DNA from: Bacteroides intestinalis
GTDB taxonomy: Bacteria > Bacteroidota > Bacteroidia > Bacteroidales > Bacteroidaceae
Assembly (NCBI RefSeq): GCF_902364365.1
Contig: NZ_CABJDN010000002.1
Location: 434,155-498,154 of the forward strand
Reading direction: 5' to 3'
DNA length: 64,000 nucleotides
This document shows, in pieces, positions 61,535 through 64,000 of the stretch. Position numbers and translations under genes: made by a program. The notes beneath the pieces are model-generated. The model searched no databases. It saw nothing but the letters and a program-made list of their open reading frames with translations, and was not told where the DNA came from. The number at the start of each line of letters is the position of its first letter. Position 1 is the stretch's first letter.

Positions 61535-64000
61535 AAAAAAATCAAGTCTGTTTAGTCGCTTGGAAAAAGTCCAGCGACTGTTCTTCGTTGCTTTATTTTC
61601 AGTACTGGCTATAGAAGCCTCTGCACAAAGCAAAACTATTTCGGGAACTGTCCTCGACAAAACTGGTGAATCTGTAATTGGCGCCAGTGTAGTAGTAAAA
61701 GGTACTACTAACGGATCAATTACTGATTTGGAAGGCAAATTTACTATTTCGAATGTTCCTGATAATGGGACGATCCAGGTTAGCTTCGTCGGATATAAGA
61801 CCTTGGATATTCCAGTAAAAGGTCAGTCCAGTTTCCAAATTACATTAGAAGAAGACAGTGAGATTCTGGATGAGGTAGTTGTCGTAGGTTATGGTGTTGC
61901 CAAGAAAAGTGATGTGACCGGAGCACTGACACAGGTGACTGCAAAAACCATCAGAGAACGTCCTGTACAGAATGCCTTGCAAGCCATGCAGGGTAAGGCA
62001 GCTGGCGTGCAGATTACTTCTAACAACCGACCGGGAGAATTGGGCGATGTGCGCATCCGTGGTAATCGCTCTATCAATGCAAGTAACGACCCATTATACG
62101 TAATCGATGGTATTCCAATGACCGCAGGTTCCATGGCTGATGTCAATCCCAATGATATCGAATCTATGGAAATCCTGAAAGATGCATCCGCTACCGCAAT
62201 CTACGGTTCACGCGGTGCGAATGGTGTCGTCCTGATCACTACCAAAAAGGGGAAAACTGGTAAAGTGACGATTAATTATGATGGTTCCATTTCCTTCTCA
62301 AAGATTGATTCAATGACCGATTGGATGAATTCGGGCGAATTGATCGATTGGAACCGGCAATCCAATATTAATGCAGGCGCATATACCGGCAAATATGGTA
62401 ATGCTCCAGACCCTGACATCGACGGAGATGCTTACTTTGGTGGGGTAACCAAATATCCTTATCTGCGTCCGGTCTTCAATTCAGCGTTCCAGTTTAATGC
62501 CGACGGTACTCCTGTACTACGTGATGCAACCGAATATGAGCAGAATGTATTAGGATATGCCGCCAGAGTACCGGTATATGATTCTTCAAAGATTCCAACC
62601 ACTCCCTGGACTGATTATGTAACCCGTACGGCAGTTACCCACAACCACCAAATGTCACTCTCCGCCGGAACAGAAAAGTCCAAACTGTATATGTCATTAG
62701 CCTATCTGGATCAGCAATCTCCGATGAAAGATCAGGATTATAAACGTTATACAATAAATTTGAATGGTGAAATCCAGGCTACTGACTTTTTGAAAGTCGG
62801 TATGGGAGTGAATATCAGTCATTCCATTAAAAACTACGGTATTGTCAGCAATTTTTCAAATACAACGGCTAAGGACTCTTATGGTTTAGCTACCAATCTG
62901 ATGCCCTACGCACCGGCGTATGATGAAAATGGAGAATTACTGAGTCCGTCAGATGGTCCCTCACAGCACAATGCTTTATTAAACATTGATCAGGCTCAAA
63001 ATGAAACACGCTATTACGGTGTCATGTTAAGCTCTTTTGCAGAACTTGATTTTGGCAAAATATGGGCTCCATTGGAAGGAGTAAAATGGCGTACTAACTT
63101 TGGTTCCCAATATCGCAACGCCCGTGAAGGCAGCTATTATGGCAATGATTTCACCAATCCGTTAGGTTATGCCTCAACAGAACCGAATGTAGCTTACAAC
63201 AATCAAAGTCAGAAACTGGCATGGACACTGGAGAATATGATCTTTGTAAACAAGACATTCAATAAGATTCACTCTTTAGGTCTGACATTGATGCAATCAG
63301 CTGAATATTATCGCACAGAAGGTATAGAAGTACGTGCTTACGAATGTAAGTTCCCTACCGCCTTATGGTATAGCGTAGGTGATTCGAACACTTCAAAAGC
63401 AGGTATTGGCTCCTCGTTCAGCGAACAACAAAGGGCTTCTTATATGGCTCGTGTCAATTACTCATTGATGGACCGCTATCTGCTGACTTTAACAGGTCGC
63501 TGGGACGGTGCTTCCATGTTAGCTGTAGGCAACAAATGGGATTTCTTCCCTTCAGCAGCATTGGCATGGAAACTGAATGAAGAAGATTTCATTAAAAGTA
63601 TCAACTGGATTAATACTTTGAAAGTGCGTGTGGGATATGGTGTTACCGGTAATGCTTCTGTAAGTCCTTATCAGACAGGAGGGGCTATGGTTTCCCAATG
63701 GGCTAACAAGCCTTTCGGACAAGGCGGTGTGACTACTAATACTACAGGTGCCAAAGCTTCCGTATTACCCAACAGAATGCTTGGTTGGGAAAAAACAGCT
63801 TCTACGAATGTGGGAATCGATTTTGGATTCCTGAATAATAGAATCAACGGTAGTGTTGAATACTATGTTGCCAAGACTTCCGATCTGCTGCTGAACCGTT
63901 CAATTCCTATCATGACCGGATATACTCAGATCTTATCAAATATAGGTAAGACTCAGAATAAAGGTTTTGAAATAACCCTCTCTACCACAAATATTCAGAC
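61524..64000 (+). CDS. SusC-family TonB-dependent transporter (right copy, 3' end outside window)
   Basis: An open frame from the ATG at 61524 to the window end, about 825 codons. It has a signal peptide ending EASAQ, a carboxypeptidase-regulatory-like domain at about 37-115 (ISGTVLDKTGESVIGASVVVKG), a TonB box region (LDEVVVVGYGVAKKSDVTGA), a plug with MQGKAAGVQITS and ILKDASATAIYGSRGANGVVLITTK, and part of the barrel. The N-terminal 240 residues are closely related to the minus-strand SusC at 56541-59717 but the barrel differs, suggesting a different substrate. No canonical promoter is visible upstream. A susD gene is expected beyond the window. Confidence 0.92.
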   Translation, partial: MKNRKKSSLFSRLEKVQRLFFVALFSVLAIEASAQSKTISGTVLDKTGESVIGASVVVKGTTNGSITDLEGKFTISNVPDNGTIQVSFVGYKTLDIPVKGQSSFQITLEEDSEILDEVVVVGYGVAKKSDVTGALTQVTAKTIRERPVQNALQAMQGKAAGVQITSNNRPGELGDVRIRGNRSINASNDPLYVIDGIPMTAGSMADVNPNDIESMEILKDASATAIYGSRGANGVVLITTKKGKTGKVTINYDGSISFSKIDSMTDWMNSGELIDWNRQSNINAGAYTGKYGNAPDPDIDGDAYFGGVTKYPYLRPVFNSAFQFNADGTPVLRDATEYEQNVLGYAARVPVYDSSKIPTTPWTDYVTRTAVTHNHQMSLSAGTEKSKLYMSLAYLDQQSPMKDQDYKRYTINLNGEIQATDFLKVGMGVNISHSIKNYGIVSNFSNTTAKDSYGLATNLMPYAPAYDENGELLSPSDGPSQHNALLNIDQAQNETRYYGVMLSSFAELDFGKIWAPLEGVKWRTNFGSQYRNAREGSYYGNDFTNPLGYASTEPNVAYNNQSQKLAWTLENMIFVNKTFNKIHSLGLTLMQSAEYYRTEGIEVRAYECKFPTALWYSVGDSNTSKAGIGSSFSEQQRASYMARVNYSLMDRYLLTLTGRWDGASMLAVGNKWDFFPSAALAWKLNEEDFIKSINWINTLKVRVGYGVTGNASVSPYQTGGAMVSQWANKPFGQGGVTTNTTGAKASVLPNRMLGWEKTASTNVGIDFGFLNNRINGSVEYYVAKTSDLLLNRSIPIMTGYTQILSNIGKTQNKGFEITLSTTNIQ

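Overview
The window comes from a gut Bacteroides-type genome (phylum Bacteroidota). The evidence is several SusC/SusD pairs, GH92/GH18/GH28/GH105/GH42 enzymes, lipoproteins with acidic residues just after the lipobox cysteine, and promoters of the TTTG / TAnnTTTG type in front of many genes. The species was not determined. No tRNA, rRNA, CRISPR array or insertion sequence was seen.

Region 1 (1-14429, minus strand) is a high-mannose N-glycan utilisation locus. It runs GH92, ECF sigma, FecR-type anti-sigma, GH92, terminator, SusC with an STN domain, SusD, two surface glycan-binding lipoproteins, and a GH18 endo-beta-N-acetylglucosaminidase cut by the window edge. Gene content and order resemble the B. 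thetaiotaomicron BT3983-BT3994 locus as I remember it. Region 2 (14567-16621) is a phosphatase-like HAD domain fused to a DUF3667-type membrane domain. Region 3 (16723-22605, minus) is a vitamin B12 surface-uptake operon: cobalamin riboswitch, BtuG-like propeller lipoprotein, BtuB, a second propeller lipoprotein and a further lipoprotein.

Region 4 (22766-31826) is mostly housekeeping: rplU-rpmA, serS, a fused NfnAB/GltD-like flavoprotein, panC-panD, a half-length glycogen-synthase-like protein and a DUF4270 lipoprotein. Its intergenic DNA holds several unexplained repeats and palindromes. Region 5 (31913-36672, minus) is a glycogen operon: debranching enzyme, GT4 glycosyltransferase and a GH57-like protein that appears to lack both catalytic residues. 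Region 6 (36751-40150) holds a rhomboid protease, a split LysO lysine exporter with a long leader, MarC and a Crp/Fnr-family regulator.

Region 7 (40267-47955) is a pectin / rhamnogalacturonan-I enzyme cassette: CE12-type esterase, GH105, GH28 and a short DUF4450-like protein on the minus strand, with GH42 and an SGNH hydrolase divergent from them. Region 8 (47971-54185, minus) is a four-gene TonB receptor / DUF4249 / macroglobulin-plug cluster. Region 9 (54318-64000) has a SusC-SusD pair on the minus strand, a tyrosine recombinase, and a second, related SusC on the plus strand running off the window.

The most striking signal is in region 9. The two divergent susC genes share a 40-bp inverted repeat (39/40 identical) that covers their 5' leaders and start codons, with the recombinase gene between the copies. 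Only the left susC has a recognisable promoter and leader hairpin, and both lie inside the inverted-repeat-bounded segment. This looks like an invertible on/off switch that would exchange expression between two nutrient transporters.
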